Positions 12,309 to 24,119 of a stretch of DNA of 64,000 nucleotides are shown here, one piece after another. The stretch covers positions 3,226,501-3,290,500 of the forward strand of contig NC_084934.1 in the NCBI RefSeq assembly GCF_958298935.1. Direction: 5' to 3'. The translations under genes were made by a program, and so were the position numbers. The first letter of the stretch is position 1. The number at the start of each line of letters is the position of its first letter. Source of the stretch: Phragmites australis (Eukaryota; Streptophyta; Magnoliopsida; Poales; Poaceae). A model generated the notes under the pieces. It worked only from the letters and a program-made list of their open reading frames with translations, was not told the DNA's origin and ran no database searches.

Positions 12309-13547
12309 CCATTTATAGTGCATCCGAGTGTTTCTAGGGCACCCAGCACCCGATGTTTTGGCAGACGATCCAATGGCCCACGCATTTCTTCCTCCTTCTG
12401 AAGGCCTTCTTCTTTCCCTCGTCCAGTCACTCCCGCCGCCATCCTATCGCGGTGGGGTTTGGTCTGGCTGGACCTACCCACCACAGCAGCCTCCTCGCCA
12501 TCGCATCCCACTGCCGCTCCCATGTCATCCGTACCAACGCCCCTCCGCTGACCCAACCCACTAGTCATTATCCACCACCCTGGCCGACGACGCCCCACCA
12601 CCTCGGCGCACCTCCCACAAACCGCAATAACTGCCACGCTGACCTACCACCGGGCTACCCTCTTAGCCTATTGGACTCTAGTGAGTCTCTAACCCTGAAC
12701 CCTAACCCCTAATCCCGAACACTAATTTTATCGGAGTCCTCCCTAGAGTTAGGAAGAAGAGTTGGGAAGAAACTCCTCCACGCGGATCGTGATGTGGATG
12801 GGTCAGCCAAAATATCAGGCGTGGAGGGGCTTCAAAATACTCTATTGTGATTTAGGATTCCCGATACAGAAGGAAGAGCGTCACAACTCCACAGGTGATG
12901 CTACATAATACTTGTTGCCCACATACGCATGGGGCACGTACGGATTATTGTCGGGCCATGCATGTAACCAAGGAAACTTAAGTACTGGACTTCAGCGATC
13001 CACTTGCTTCAAAAACTACGACAACAAGAAAATTCCTCGATCTCACGGATGACCATTAGGATCCCTTAGGTCGACACAGTAAACCTTCCTGAACCTCATA
13101 AACAAATCGATGTATGTGTTCTTCCACTTTCCCTGATGGTACATTTATTTTGTTTTTTGGAACCCTAGCTATTAGTGTGACCCAACAAAGGCCAGGAGTG
13201 GTTGCTGCACGGAACACTTTTTTTCTTTTTCGAAACGAAATTGCACTGGACACTGGAGCACTTACTGTGGAAACATCGTATTAGCCAAATTGACGCTAGC
13301 TATGGTTTGATGTATTTTGGATCGTATTAGAACGGTGTCGACATATGTGCAGGCTCATGTGGTCTCAACCCTAGCTGACGCGGACGGAAGGAGACTGAAC
13401 GTCCTTCTAAGTAGTCTGCCTCAAGCCTCCTCGGAAACCGACACCGGTGTGCAGCCGTTCCATGTCGTTGTTCCTTCTTCCTCTCTGTCAATCATGTACA
13501 TCGATCCACAGGGCTTTCGCTGTCGTTGGTTGGCCATTTTTTGGGTC
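12309..13547. other. Unassigned DNA between insertions
   Basis: A C-rich stretch at 12400-12700 is open in several frames at once, which is a composition effect. A short degenerate run of CCCTAA-like words occurs near 12690. 13317-13562 is open but shows no recognisable domain. This may be old host intergenic DNA or the edge of an unrecognised element. Confidence 0.35.
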
Positions 13548-13804
13548 AGATTCCTCTTCTAGTTTTGGCATAGTACTTGATGTGGTTGTTGGGTTGTCCA
13601 TGCAGCTGGAGGCTAGCTACCCATCCAAATTCCAGTGTGTAGAATCACTACATGGAAAAAGATCATGGGTCATAGCATATACCCATTATAGGTGACGGGT
13701 GTGGTTAGATTCCTCTTCTAGTTTTGACATAGTACTTGATGTGGTCGTTGGGTTCTCCATGCAGTCGGATGCTAGCTTCCCATCTAGATTCTAGTGCGTA
13801 GAAT
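13548..13804. repeat. 159-bp tandem duplication: 98-bp flank plus CACTA left terminus
   Basis: The 98 bases from 13548 to 13645 recur from 13707 to 13804, both starting AGATTCCTCTTCTAG. Each copy is followed at once by a CACTA terminus: CACTACATGGAAAAAG at 13646 and CACTAAGTAAAAAACAG at 13805. The first terminus is cut off after 61 bases where the flank restarts. The two copies have diverged by scattered substitutions. Confidence 0.85.
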
Positions 13805-14509
13805 CACTAAGTAAAAAACAGTCATGGGTGATGATTTATATTCATCATGGGTGACGGATCACCCTGAATACGTCATTGATGACTGATACTAAGTGACGGA
13901 TAATCACCTGTTACTTATTACTTGTGTACAATACTATAAGAATGATTTAGTAGGACGCTGCTGTTCAGACGGTTCTATGGAGCCGTCTATGCAAATCTTA
14001 TCATAGACGGCTCCAAAAAAGAACAGTTTGTAATAATGACGAGACGCGTTCGAAGTTGATGGGATGCTTTTAGTACATATGGTCCCTATTTGGAATTGTT
14101 TGTAATATAAATGCATACGGCTCATATTTAGAGCCGTCTGTAATAAAACGAATATCACAGACAGCTCCAAATAGGAACCGTCTGTAAAATTAATACAGAC
14201 GGCTCTAAATATGAGCCTTCTGAGAAAATGATTCCACGTGTCTGAGATGACGATTCCACGTGCCGTATGTAAAACGAACGGGATAGGAGCGAAGTCCTCA
14301 AACTGACATTGACAAATGGTCCCACATTTATAACACGTCACCGATTCGACGACTTCCAGTTGCCGCACGCTCCTGAGCGAAAACACCCAAATGAAAACCC
14401 ACGCATGCTCGCCCGCCTCCCGCCACTTCTGGATCGACGACTTGCAATCCCCGCCAACCCATGCATCCACCGTTCGCTCAAACACATCCGACGGTGGCCA
14501 ACCCACGAT

Positions 14510-14565
14510 CCACGTGACCGCTTCCCATTGGCTGCAGCCTCTGCCCCGTGGCCCCTATATATCCT
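14510..14565 (+). promoter_or_regulatory. Captured promoter-like region upstream of the H2A segment
   Basis: CCACGTGACC (G-box type), CCATTGG (CCAAT box, near 14525) and CTATATAT (TATA box, 14555-14562) are spaced like a plant promoter. A pyrimidine-rich leader follows. That this is the original H2A promoter is an inference from position. Confidence 0.45.
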
Positions 14566-14836
14566 TCATCTCTTGTGGCTCTCCTCCCACCTCAACCCCT
14601 TTCATCCTTCATGGCTCGCCTCCCACAGCCTTCGGTTTCCACCTTCACGTCCTCGAGCGCAAGCGGTTTCTTGCCGTTCTGAAATTTGAGCATGGAATAG
14701 TTGTAGATTTGTTTCTTGTGTAGAAATCTTGGTCTAATGTTACCAGTAGATTCATGTCGTTCGTGTCTGCTAGTTCTTTAGATTAACATAAGAATCGAAC
14801 TCGTGCTAATCTGTTCGTCCTTTTTCCCCAATCCAG

Positions 14837-15052
14837 GTCCTGGAGTTGGCCGAGAATGTGGCTCGTAATAACAAGAAGACCCGCATAGTGCGACACCACA
14901 TCTAGTTGGTCATCCACAACGACGAGGAACTCACCAAGCTTCTGGGCGGGGCCACCATCGCGAGCGGCAACGTCATGCCCAACATCCACCAGTATCTGCT
15001 CCTTAAGAAGGCCGCATCCTCCAAGGCAGCCAGCATCGATGACAACAACTAA
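14837..15052 (+). pseudogene. Histone H2A second exon, captured fragment
   Basis: A splice acceptor CAG at 14834-14836 precedes an exon beginning VLELAENVARNNKKTRIV and running through [19 protein letters not shown] and [13 protein letters not shown] to a TAA at 15050-15052, 72 codons. This is the C-terminal half of H2A, including part of the histone fold and the docking region. Plant H2A genes commonly have their intron just before VLELAGNAARDNK, so the DNA was captured with its intron, not by retroposition. An in-frame TAG at 14903-14905 replaces the conserved Gln of the RHIQLA motif. Exon 1 with the N-terminal tail is not recognisable upstream. It lies between the subterminal arrays of the inner CACTA and cannot make a histone. 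Confidence 0.88.
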
Positions 15053-16077
15053 CGGCCTTTGCCGCTGCCTGGATCCAGTCATCTTGTTCCTAGTTTCCTC
15101 GCAGGAGTAGCATTTGGTCATCTTGGTTTCCAGAGAGAAAGATGTGTTGGGATGTAGAAGATGGTAGTGGTTTCTTGGTTTCTTGGATAGGTGCTTTGGA
15201 TTGAATGGATGTGAATATGGCCAAGTTTTTGGGTTGTTCAACTCAGGAATGTAAGCCAACTGATGTTTAATGGTTGAAGAAATGTGAAAGAAGATGAAAC
15301 TTTAAGCTACCTTTGTGATGTCTTCTGATGATCTTGATGTCTCCTTCACAATTATATTTTGAACTCACGATGCTCTATGATTTTTCTTTAGCGAATTGAT
15401 TTGATTGGATACATGGTCAGAACTTTGCGAGTATAAAATCACTGCTCCATTCTTACGCCTGAGATGACATGCTATTTTCACAGACGCCTCGAAATAGGAG
15501 CCATTTATACTGTTCTAAGTTCACAGACTGCTCGAAATTTCAAGTCATCTGTGACATTCCTCTAGTATAGATAACTCTAGTTACGATCCATCTATACAAA
15601 TCTTTTGCATAAACGGTTCAAAACTCATCTGTATAAATCTGATTTGTACAGACTATTTTCTACATACGATTCAAAAAAAAAAACGTCCCGCACAGGATTT
15701 CCAAACCGTCTATACAAATGTTTTCTCTAGTAATGGTAGAGAGACTCATCACCTATAGCAAATTATAAGTTACAAATCGTAATATGACTATCACTTATTA
15801 CTTATGCAGAGAGAGCTATCACATATAACCAGGTTATAAATAATAAATGTAACTATAACCTATCACCTAATAATAAATGAAAGATAATGGTATAACCTCT
15901 CACCTATGATCTATAATGTGTGACGGGTTTATATTCGATCTCAATTCAAAACAACCTATGATCTATAATGTGTGACGGGTTTATATTTGATCTCAATCCA
16001 AAATAATATAGGTGACAAATCGTATAACGATTCGTTACTAAATTGTGTCTTGTTTGTCTGTATTTAACTTAGTGAAT

Positions 16078-17020
16078 GATGCAGGCCGTGTGGTTGGGCA
16101 TGGCGGGTGCATGTTTTTGTGCTGCTTTCAGTCGGGGTATCTGCGGTTGCCATCGCCGCGTACGGCCGTGGAAAAAATGGTAGCTACCGCCGACCTAGGT
16201 GGTTGGTTCGGTCGCCGTCTGCCCGAAAAGGCCACAGCATCAACAAGGATTCAATTGCAGCCACAGCGGCGCAGTCTACGTACGTACTGAAAAGGTTAAG
16301 ATTGACTAGGCCAATCAACGATGGCTGCTGATGAGCATCAATGGTTGCATACAGGCTTGCATCCAGGCCAACCGAAACCAAGCGGTTTGGCATGGTTACC
16401 TCTCCTTGGCAAGAAGCCACGCATGAGCCAGCAGCAGGCGTAAACGACAGAGGAATGCATGCATGCAGGCGCAGCGGCCGGAGAAGCGAGCGAGAGATCA
16501 TGCGGGAGGAGGATGGAGCGGGGCCGGAGCCGCGACCGTGCAGAAAAACCGCCGTAAGATCGCGCAGAATCGAACGATCCGATCGTTCCCGGCCGGCGCG
16601 CGCGGTCGGTTGTTCGGCGAGCGAAGCCGACGACTTGGTCGGGCCGGAGCCTGGGCCGGTCCCTGCCATGAACTGGGCTTGGTTGCCCGTTGGGCCGCAA
16701 GATTTGGCAAGGAAGTGGGCTTGGCGAGCAGGCTCTTAGCTGAAGCAACCTATATGACTAGACTACAAATGGAGCAGCAGAGCATCTGCACGGGGGCGCA
16801 CACAAGAGAACGACAGGATTTGGCCTTCTTCCCGCTCTGCTCGGCTCCTTCTCCGGCTCTTCGTCTACTTCTCCCTTGGACTCTCTTGCTGTTTCCTGAA
16901 CCTTCTAATTCGTCTCCAGATTATCTAGTTTTTATCCTTGTATCGAATACTCTTATCCTTGGTGGAGCATTTGCGAGTTTTTTTATTTTATATTTTTTCA
17001 TTAAAAATAATAAATAGACT
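16078..17020. other. GC-rich unassigned DNA
   Basis: Open frames overlap on both strands at 16184-16748, as expected of GC-rich DNA, and none shows a known domain. A pyrimidine-rich stretch at 16800-16930 could be a leader of some element or gene. Nothing can be assigned. Confidence 0.35.
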
Positions 17021-17134
17021 TCTCGCGGTAAGATTTACAAAAATAGGCGTCTGCAGCTCTCTGCCCACATCTTACCGCCCTCTGAAAGCTAGTAGTTAGT
17101 GAGGCTGATCGGACACCGTAGGAGTATCATAAGA

Positions 17135-19060
17135 ATGAGGTGTCTTAGGGTGCTATGTACCCTACTAAGGAGTCTATTATTAATGCAGTTAAATTCTGAT
17201 CGCTATCTTTTCGAAGACGGTTCAAGGTTGTGAAGTTGAGTAAAGGGGAGTACGATATGAAGTGTTTGGTACCTGATTGTCCTTGGCGGGTGCACGCATT
17301 CAGGGGAAAGTAGGTTGACTACTGGCAGTGCTTAATAGTCAGAAAGCATAATTGTCACATTGAGGAAATAGAGTTCTCTGACCAGACCTTGTCATCTACT
17401 TTTCTTGCCAATGTTATGTATGGGGTGATTGTGGATAACCTGAAGTATGAGCCACGATTAATAATCCGTGCTATTGAGCAAAGATTCTAGTATACAATAA
17501 ACTACGCGAAGACATGGAGGGCGAAACAGAAAACTATTGAGATGAGGTTTAGGACATAAAGATTCATATCACAATCTATCGCGTCAATTAGCTATAATAT
17601 GTGCAAGAAACCATGGAAGTTACTATAACATCAAGCATTACCCCTCGACTGATGTGGAGTATAGCGGTAAACGAGTATTGCAGCATGCTTTCTTTGCATT
17701 TGCGGTAACATCAAAGAATTTAGGCACTGTCGACCCATTATTTGCCTGGACGGGACCATTCCTCACTAGGAAATATAAAGGACAGATATTGTCTGCAATT
17801 GGGGTCGACAGAAACAACCAAGTTCTGCTACTAGGGTTTGCCTTCGTGGAGAGTGAGAACAGGAACACCTGGTATTGGTTCCTTGAGCGGGTAAAGCATG
17901 CTATTATTTTGGACCAGCCAGATGTTTGTTTGATTCATGATAGACATGCGGGGTTGTTGCAGGCTTTGCTGGATGTGCAATATGAGAGTGTTCGACGGTG
18001 TGTTATAGCAAAGTGGCCCGACTTGAAGAGCAGGTGGTGCATGCAGCATATGGGTGCTAACTATTACAGATAATTCAAAAACAAAGACTTGATGAAGCTT
18101 TTCAAGAAATTGCTCAGCCAGAACCAGCAAAGAAAGTTCAATACCCTATGGGCAAGACTAGACGAACTAACCATGAAGCAGACAGCTGAGCTAGCAGCTA
18201 CAGGTGATAAACCGATTGCTTTTGGATATCTCCCAACAGATACTCCTCAGATAGTAAGGAGGTCAGGGTCAGCTATCAGGAACTTTTCGCAGTGGATACA
18301 AAATGAGCCAAAAGAAAAATAGGCTTTGATATACGACAATGGTGGGGCAAGATATGGGATAATGACAACTAATCTTGCTGAGGTATAGAACTATGTCATG
18401 CGGGGTATGAGGTCCCTCCCACTTGTTGGAATTGTAGAAGATATTATGCATGGGACTTGCAGATATTTTGTTGATCGCTACACAACTACTTCGAAGGCAA
18501 TGGAAGATAACCGTATGCTTTATGGATTGATGCTATGTGAGTACATGGAGAAGGCCACAAAGAAGGCACGCATGCACCGCGCTAATCAAGATGGGACTGT
18601 GGAGCACAGGTTCAGTGTCCTGTGCCAGGATAAGGGTCATAGGGGTGGAAGACATGAGTGGCATGTGCAAGAGTGCATGCTTAGGAGTGGCTCATGCATT
18701 TGTACATGCCAGAAGCCATAATTGCTACACAGGCCATGTATACACGTCATAGCTACATTTGCGGAGCACAATATACTTTCCAGGCAATATGTTTCTAAGT
18801 ACTTTATGAAGGATCAGATACTGAACACATGGAACCATGAGCTATATGGCTACGGCATTGTTGATACGTTTACAAGTAATCTAGGTCCCTCATGAATCTA
18901 AGTGCCAGATTTCAAAAGGATGAAGAACGCACCGGGACGTCGACAAACCCGCCGGATTCGAAACGATATGGATAAATCTAAGGTGGGCCCAAGGGTGAAG
19001 TGATGCAGCCAATGCAATGAAACATGTCACACATATAAGTATTGTTCCAAAAATGTACCT
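17135..19060 (+). pseudogene. mudrA-like MULE transposase, disrupted
   Basis: The N-terminal MuDR-type DNA-binding domain is visible as KGEYDMKCLVPDCPWRVHAF with a following HNCHIEE (17245-17370). The MULE catalytic domain spans 17700-18060: a mutated first block near DPLFAWTGPFLTRKYKGQIL, then SAIGVDRNNQVLLLGFAFVE with NTWYWFLERVKHA and CLIHDRHAGLLQAL. A SWIM zinc finger follows (HEWHVQECM, then CICTCQKP, 18650-18760), then NTWNHELYGYGI and a CCHC knuckle CSQCNETCHTYKYC (about 19005-19045). Stops are present near 17310, 17490, 18070, 18320, 18390, 18720 and 18895. The protein would cut MULE ends; this copy is dead. Confidence 0.87.
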
Positions 19061-19369
19061 ATTGTGTAGGTGGGGGTATGACCGTGGTTTAGTGTAAATG
19101 TATTTAACGTATCTTGCTGTTATATTTGAACAGTCTTAGTTACCTACATTGCATTTGGACCTTACATTTGTACCTACATGTTGCAATATATTCATGTAAC
19201 TTTTCGTACGTGTATGTAATATGCTATTTATGTAACTATATGTATATTTTCATGTAATAGACTGTACATATTATTCATGTATATGTAGTTGCAATGTATA
19301 TTTGGATTCAATATATATTCTTCTTGTCTACATGTTGTAATATATTCGTGTACATTTGGTTGTTTGGAT

Positions 19370-21463
19370 GGGTTATGTTCACTAGCGGCCAAGGCCACCT
19401 GGTGTCAAGGACCCTTGTTCCGTACGCGAGGTGGATAGTGGATGTGGAGCCCGATGATGTCCCATAGTTGAGTTGGGTGTCTACTGTCCTTGCTGGGATG
19501 TATCGGGCATTCTGTGACGTGTGCACAAAAAAGGAGCCACTAGCCACATTTTCTAGGTGCCCACTATTGCTGCAGCTGTGGTCTTACAAGCGGTTCATGA
19601 TAGGGCAGCCAGTTGTGGACCACTCCCCATACCCTGAGGAATGGTATGATGAGCCTGAGGAGGACGAGCCCACCATGGTCTCGCTGTGGTGTCGACGCTA
19701 GGTACGTACGTAATATTTGAATGCTTTACTTGTCACATGTTTTTGTTCTGGATTCTGACTATGTTTTTCCGCAGCCGCACTAGATGCATGAGTAGGCCCA
19801 TAGTGTGTACGAGCTTTTTAGGTCGCAGTTCGACCATCTTCGTCCAGATGACGTGGTCTGGACCCTCTATAGCTACTTGTCCATCCAAGCCCGTGCGCCT
19901 ATGGGTCTATCTCCGTTGTGTACCTGCGACGAGGAGTATTGGCTTACGAAGACACCGTGTCATGAGGCAATTTGGGTGCTACCAGGCTTTCCCCCTCGTC
20001 AATGTTCACACGGTTCCAGGCCACGTCCATAGGTAACTAAAACCAAGTAAATAATTCATAGCATTCGTCTCATTGTCAGTCTATTTAACGTGGTTGACTT
20101 GCAGGTATACATGAAAGAGACAACCGGGTGGGCAACCTCTGGCAGATCGCTTGGCGCCGTACATCTCAGCATGGTCCCGTGCCCTTGAGGATGTCGTGGA
20201 GGATGCTCGTCCTTTCGACGAGCGGGGCTTCAAGTAGTACCTGCGGTGGTACATGCCACGTACAAGTACACGGGTCACCTTCACCCTAGAGATTATCCGG
20301 CACCACGTCGTGTCGACTATGGAAGCCTACCCGGGCCATTGGGACGAGGGCGCTACATTAGCGGTATGTGTAATTAGCATCTCACTTAATTAGCATATAA
20401 TCCCATAAGAACAACTAGAAACTGAAATTCTCAGTTCTTGTTTGTTTCCACAGGCCGATATCATTTATGATATCCATAGGGACGCGGCTGGAACCATGGA
20501 TCGCCTCAGACAAGAGGTGCAGCTCAGTGCGGTGGATGTAACGGGGTTTGTCAAGTGGGTTTTCTACAAGACCGCGCGGGTCCTGAAGCTTACCTCTTGT
20601 CGGTCCACCGCAGACGTCGTTGGGGCTCCTCCTAGGTCGAGTGGGGTCCACGTAGAGTCGTCCAGGAGGTCTGATGTGCAACGCCGTCCACCGGGGCCAG
20701 CACCCACACGGCCACCTGGACCACAACCAACAGGCCCAGACACAATAGGTACGGATATTTCATACGCACGACATTTAGAGATATTCGTTTGTTACTAATG
20801 CATTAATTTCAAACAAATAATAGGTGCACCTACACATGTCTCGACGCTGCCACCTAGACCGAGCCCAGTGTCGATACCCTCACCTCTTGCAAGCCACTCA
20901 GGTAATGGGCGACACTACATTGCCGTATTCAATATATTCAATAGAATATCTAATATTATCCGCAGGTTACTACAGAGATGAGGCTGGGCCATCTTTAGCT
21001 GCACCTCGACCGGTCCCACCACCACCGTTCGCCCCCTACTACAGCACGCACGCCTGGCCATCTACTGCTGCACCTGCATACTACATAGGTACAATATTGC
21101 ATTTTATATAAATACTTTCATTTTCACATTTTTCATATCTTATAAATTCATCTGTTCTTAGGCCCCTCCAATCAGTACACATGGACACCGGTGGAACCTT
21201 CGCAGTCGTCATACCCGAGTTAGGAGGATGAGCCTGGGCCAGACCCCCTGTTCGACCTCATGAGGGATTTCTTCGAGGGCACACCGGACTATGACGTCGT
21301 CCCGCAGTCCCAGCTGCCCAGTGCACCACTTTGGACACAGCACACCCAGGAGGAGACCTCGACACCTTTGATCCCTACTAGGCCTACCAGGCAGGTTGGT
21401 CCACCCGACGCCCTGACCTACTCTAGGGGGCACGTGAGGGCCAACCAACGGCAGCGGCACTAG
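19370..21463 (+). pseudogene. Plant mobile domain (PMD, aminotransferase-like) protein, disrupted
   Basis: Exon-like blocks are LSWVSTVLAGMYRAFCDVCT with LFLQLWSY-like text LLLQLWSYKRFMIGQPVV (19465-19640) and VYELFRSQFDHLRPDDVVW with APMGLSPLCTCDEEYW (19801-19960). Next come WSRALEDVVEDARPFDERGF in a shifted frame (about 20170-20235), a block with TFTLEIIRHHVVSTMEAYPG (20275-20335), and IIYDIHRDAAGTMDRLRQEV (20460-20520), followed by Pro-rich exons to 21463. Apparent introns occur at about 19700-19775, 20035-20105, 20365-20455 and 20760-20820. PMD proteins occur in hosts (MAIN/MAIL) and in MULE and gypsy elements. Position directly behind a mudrA relic suggests a transposon-borne copy. Confidence 0.72.
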
Positions 21464-21800
21464 GACCATGATCGTGGGAACGACCGACGTCAGTGAGGGA
21501 GACAGCAGTAGGATTGTACATTTGCTTTTGTAACTTACATATGCATCTTCGATTAGCGAACTATTCTTACATATTCGGACGTGTCTACTCTCTATGGTCC
21601 ACTTAACATGTCATAGCTGCATTTCTTATTCCAATGTGACCGCACTCTAGTTTCATTTCTTAATCCAACGTGACCACACGCTACTTTCTATCGTCCTCGT
21701 CTTTGTATGAACCATTAACGACAGACCTAGAAAAGTATTTCTTATGAAGCTACTTATACACGAAGTGACCACTCGAAACCTCTGTCGGGAGTCTAGCTTT

Positions 21801-21960
21801 AGACACGAAGTGACCACAAGACTTAACTTTAACAATTAAATGACAATACCTCTGTCCCGGCATAATCTGTAGACACGAAGTGACCGCACGACTCAACTTT
21901 AACCATAAAATGACAACATCTTTGTCCTTGCACAGACTATAGACAAGAAGTGACCACACG
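21801..21960. repeat. 70-bp tandem repeats
   Basis: AGACACGAAGTGACC starts at 21801 and 21871 and a variant AGACAAGAAGTGACC at 21941, exactly 70 bases apart. A partial earlier unit with ACACGAAGTGACC is at about 21757. Units differ by roughly 20 per cent. They lie at the 3' side of the MULE genes and may be its subterminal region. Confidence 0.8.
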
Positions 21961-22402
21961 GGAGAATCTATTTTTGCAAATAGGTGTCTATTTTTCCCCT
22001 CCACGAATCCTCCTTGCTCGATCGTCAAAGCAAGGTGAGAACCCCTCCTTATCCTTCCTTACCCCTGTTTTACCATCATACTAAGTCACTAGCTAAGCCC
22101 TAGCCCCAGCCAAAGCCCGATCCATGCCGCCATGGTCGACACCGTCGTGGATAGCTGCGCTGTCACCGATTGGCATCGACGTTCCCAGCTGACCAGAGGT
22201 CTAATCACCATGTATTTTTACCAATGCATAACCCATGATGTTGCCCACGCCCTCACCAACCAAGTCGTCCAATAGAGCAGCCAAACCACTAGGATGAATG
22301 TCTCTATTCAAACGGTTTCTCAAATTTTGTAGCCAATCTCCAGGAAGGCGAGCATCTTCGTTGCTCCATCTGTTCGTAGTCACCACCAAACCTAGCAGCA
22401 AT
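21961..22402. other. Unassigned DNA
   Basis: A GC-rich stretch with CCCTAGCCCCAGCC (22097-22130) resembles the leader part of gypsy LTRs. A minus-strand open frame at 22201-22401 shows no recognised domain. Confidence 0.3.
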
Positions 22403-22578
22403 CGTTGTTTTGCCGCTACCTCAGATGACCCCTTTCAAAACCGATCATGCCTTTTAGTTAGACATTCCACATTTTACACCATGTATCCCTCGTTGTTTTG
22501 CCGCTACCTCAGATAACCCCTTTCAAAACCGATCATGCCTTTTAGTTAGACTTTCCACATTTTATACCATGCTTATCC
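22403..22578. repeat. 88-bp tandem duplication
   Basis: CGTTGTTTTGCCGCTACCTC begins at 22403 and again at 22491, and the two 88-base units match closely with only a few substitutions (for example GATGACC against GATAACC). The high similarity makes it much younger than the surrounding LTR. Confidence 0.88.
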
Positions 22579-22579
22579 A

Positions 22580-24119
22580 ACCATAGTATTTTTGAAGTAC
22601 TTTAATGATGTTTGGTGTACTGTTCTTAGTTAGTTTTGTTGTGTGCTTTTTTGGTGTGTTTCGAGAGCAGATAAAGAGCAGTTCGAGAATCACCAGGACC
22701 AAGTCTTTGAAGAGTCTAAGCAATAAGTTGGAGAGACAAGTGTCCTTGAACATTTTGATCCTAGTTTTTTAAATGCGTTCTTTGTTTCAAACATGCATGT
22801 TGCAAATCCTGAATCCTATTTACTTATAGTACCCTGTTCCGTATATTCCTTGTCGCCTAGTTGTCAGTAGTAGTTTTGTTGGGTAGCTTATGCTTAGTTT
22901 TGCACAAGGGTATGGATGGGTAGTCAATTAAACATGACTAATGAACTGTGCAACTATAAGTTGGGAAATTTTGGCAATGGTATAGCAACATGGAACCTTA
23001 GGACTTAAGCAAAGAGGTATTGATGATAATCATAGTTATGTTGTTGGCTTAGTGTTTCTCAAGTAACCTAAGTAAGAACCGGTTCGTGGAGTGACAACCC
23101 AAGAAGTATCGTACCAACCACGCGACCTGGTATGGGAAAGGCTTGACCAATTAATTAGTGGATTTCAGTTTTTGTGCATGCTACATGGAAGAGTGGATGT
23201 GTGGAGACAGCTAAGGCTAGAACTATTTGGTTAGTGTTATGAGATGTGTACTAGAAGGGAAGGGTGAAAACTTGCTGAAAACTATAAGACGCAAAAGGGA
23301 GCTTCTAGGTGGCGTGAATACCACTTCAACAGTGATGAAACCTAGCAGGCGTGCACATACTGGATGAAACTTTGTAACAGTTTTGTAGTGATCTCCAAGC
23401 GACATACCATAGGCGTGTGTTAAGTGCTTGACCGACACGGCAACAAGAAAATCATGACTCGTGGGAAAAGCTGGACAAACTTTGCAGAGAGTAAAATATG
23501 ATATATCAGTCGTGCTCACAGTCATGAGACTTGGATCCTCACATGATTAATTGGTTTGGCTGGATGGTTCTTGGTTACCTGTGGATGGTATCAAGTCGGA
23601 TGGTTTGGAAATCTGAAGTAGTTTTCAGGTAGTTGAGAAACATATGGAGATGTTTTTAGGAGTTGTAAGTTTAGTGATGAATCACATAGTCCAATATGAT
23701 GCTTTTATAACTCTTCTTTAGCATAGTTGGCATTTTAACAAATTTAATCTATTACAGCTTGGTTCTTTATTTAAGCTTGCATGTCATTTATTTTCCACAC
23801 TTGTGGAGTACAATATGTACTCACACTTGCTATTTTCATCCAAATGTACATCAAATGTTGCTTAGATAATGAAGAAGAACTAGACTACTTCACCGATGAA
23901 GATGAAGATTGCTAGGCTGTTGGACCCCCAGTCGATTGCCTGTGGAAGATAGGAGCTTCGCTGTGTTTTCCAAGTGTGTTTTAGTTAAAAACTTCGAGGT
24001 CATTCTATTTTGTTTAAGTTAAGCGTTGTAATAATGAAGTTGCTGCATGTATAAAATTTGATCTTGGCATACATGTGGTTTATATTTGATTTTGTCCTTT
24101 TATAAAACCGGGTGTGACA
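22580..24119 (+). mobile_element. 3' part of a long Ty3/gypsy LTR (Del/Tekay-like)
   Basis: From GTTTGGTGTACT (22613) to the end ATAAAACCGGGTGTGACA (24119) the sequence is colinear with 52670-54162, the downstream half of the LTR at 51308. Shared landmarks are GAGTCTAAGCAA, TTCGTGGA, TGATCTCCAAG-like and the end ACCGGGTGTGACA. The upstream half and start are missing, so this is a truncated or rearranged copy. It abuts CACTA repeats at 24120. Confidence 0.75.

Larger units (their letters stand above)
13932..15732. mobile_element. CACTA element nested in the outer one, carrying a captured H2A segment
   Basis: Subterminal repeats of the form ACAGACGGCTCC and its inverse fill 13970-14290, with related CAGACTGCTCG and CATCTATACAAA units at 15480-15720. 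The ends read TACTATAAGAA (13932) and, reverse complemented, TACTAGAGAAAA (to 15732), decayed CACTA termini. Exact limits and TSD are uncertain. Between the arrays is a histone H2A promoter-like region and exon. Confidence 0.7.
13805..16074. mobile_element. CACTA element, 2.27 kb, TSD AAT (outer element)
   Basis: The left end CACTAAGTAAAAAACAG (13805) pairs with the right end, whose reverse complement is CACTAAGTTAAATACAG (16058-16074), with two mismatches in 17. AAT flanks both sides (13802-13804, 16075-16077). Subterminal motifs of the GGTGACGG and CACCTATGA type occur at 13825-13915 and 15735-16030. The interior is taken up by a second CACTA at about 13932-15732. No transposase is present. 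Confidence 0.87.
17025..21960 (+). mobile_element. Mutator-like unit (MULE) with transposase and plant-mobile-domain gene
   Basis: A mudrA-like transposase relic (17135-19060) is followed on the same strand by a plant-mobile-domain relic (19370-21463) and by 70-bp tandem repeats (21801-21960). A short inverted repeat, GCGGTAAGAT (17025-17034) with ATCTTACCGC (17069-17078), lies just before the transposase. Long terminal inverted repeats and a 9-bp TSD were not found, so the limits are approximate. Confidence 0.6.

Noticed and set aside
12690..12722. Telomere-like CCCTAA words
   Set aside because: Only a few irregular copies (CCCTGAA, CCCTAA, CCCCTAA), too short and degenerate for an interstitial telomere array.
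13934..14506. 190-codon minus-strand open frame
   Set aside because: It runs through CACTA subterminal repeats and the captured promoter-like region, with no domain.
16184..16748. Long overlapping open frames on both strands
   Set aside because: They overlap in four or more frames, are rich in Arg, Pro, Ser and Ala, and show no domain; GC-rich composition explains them.
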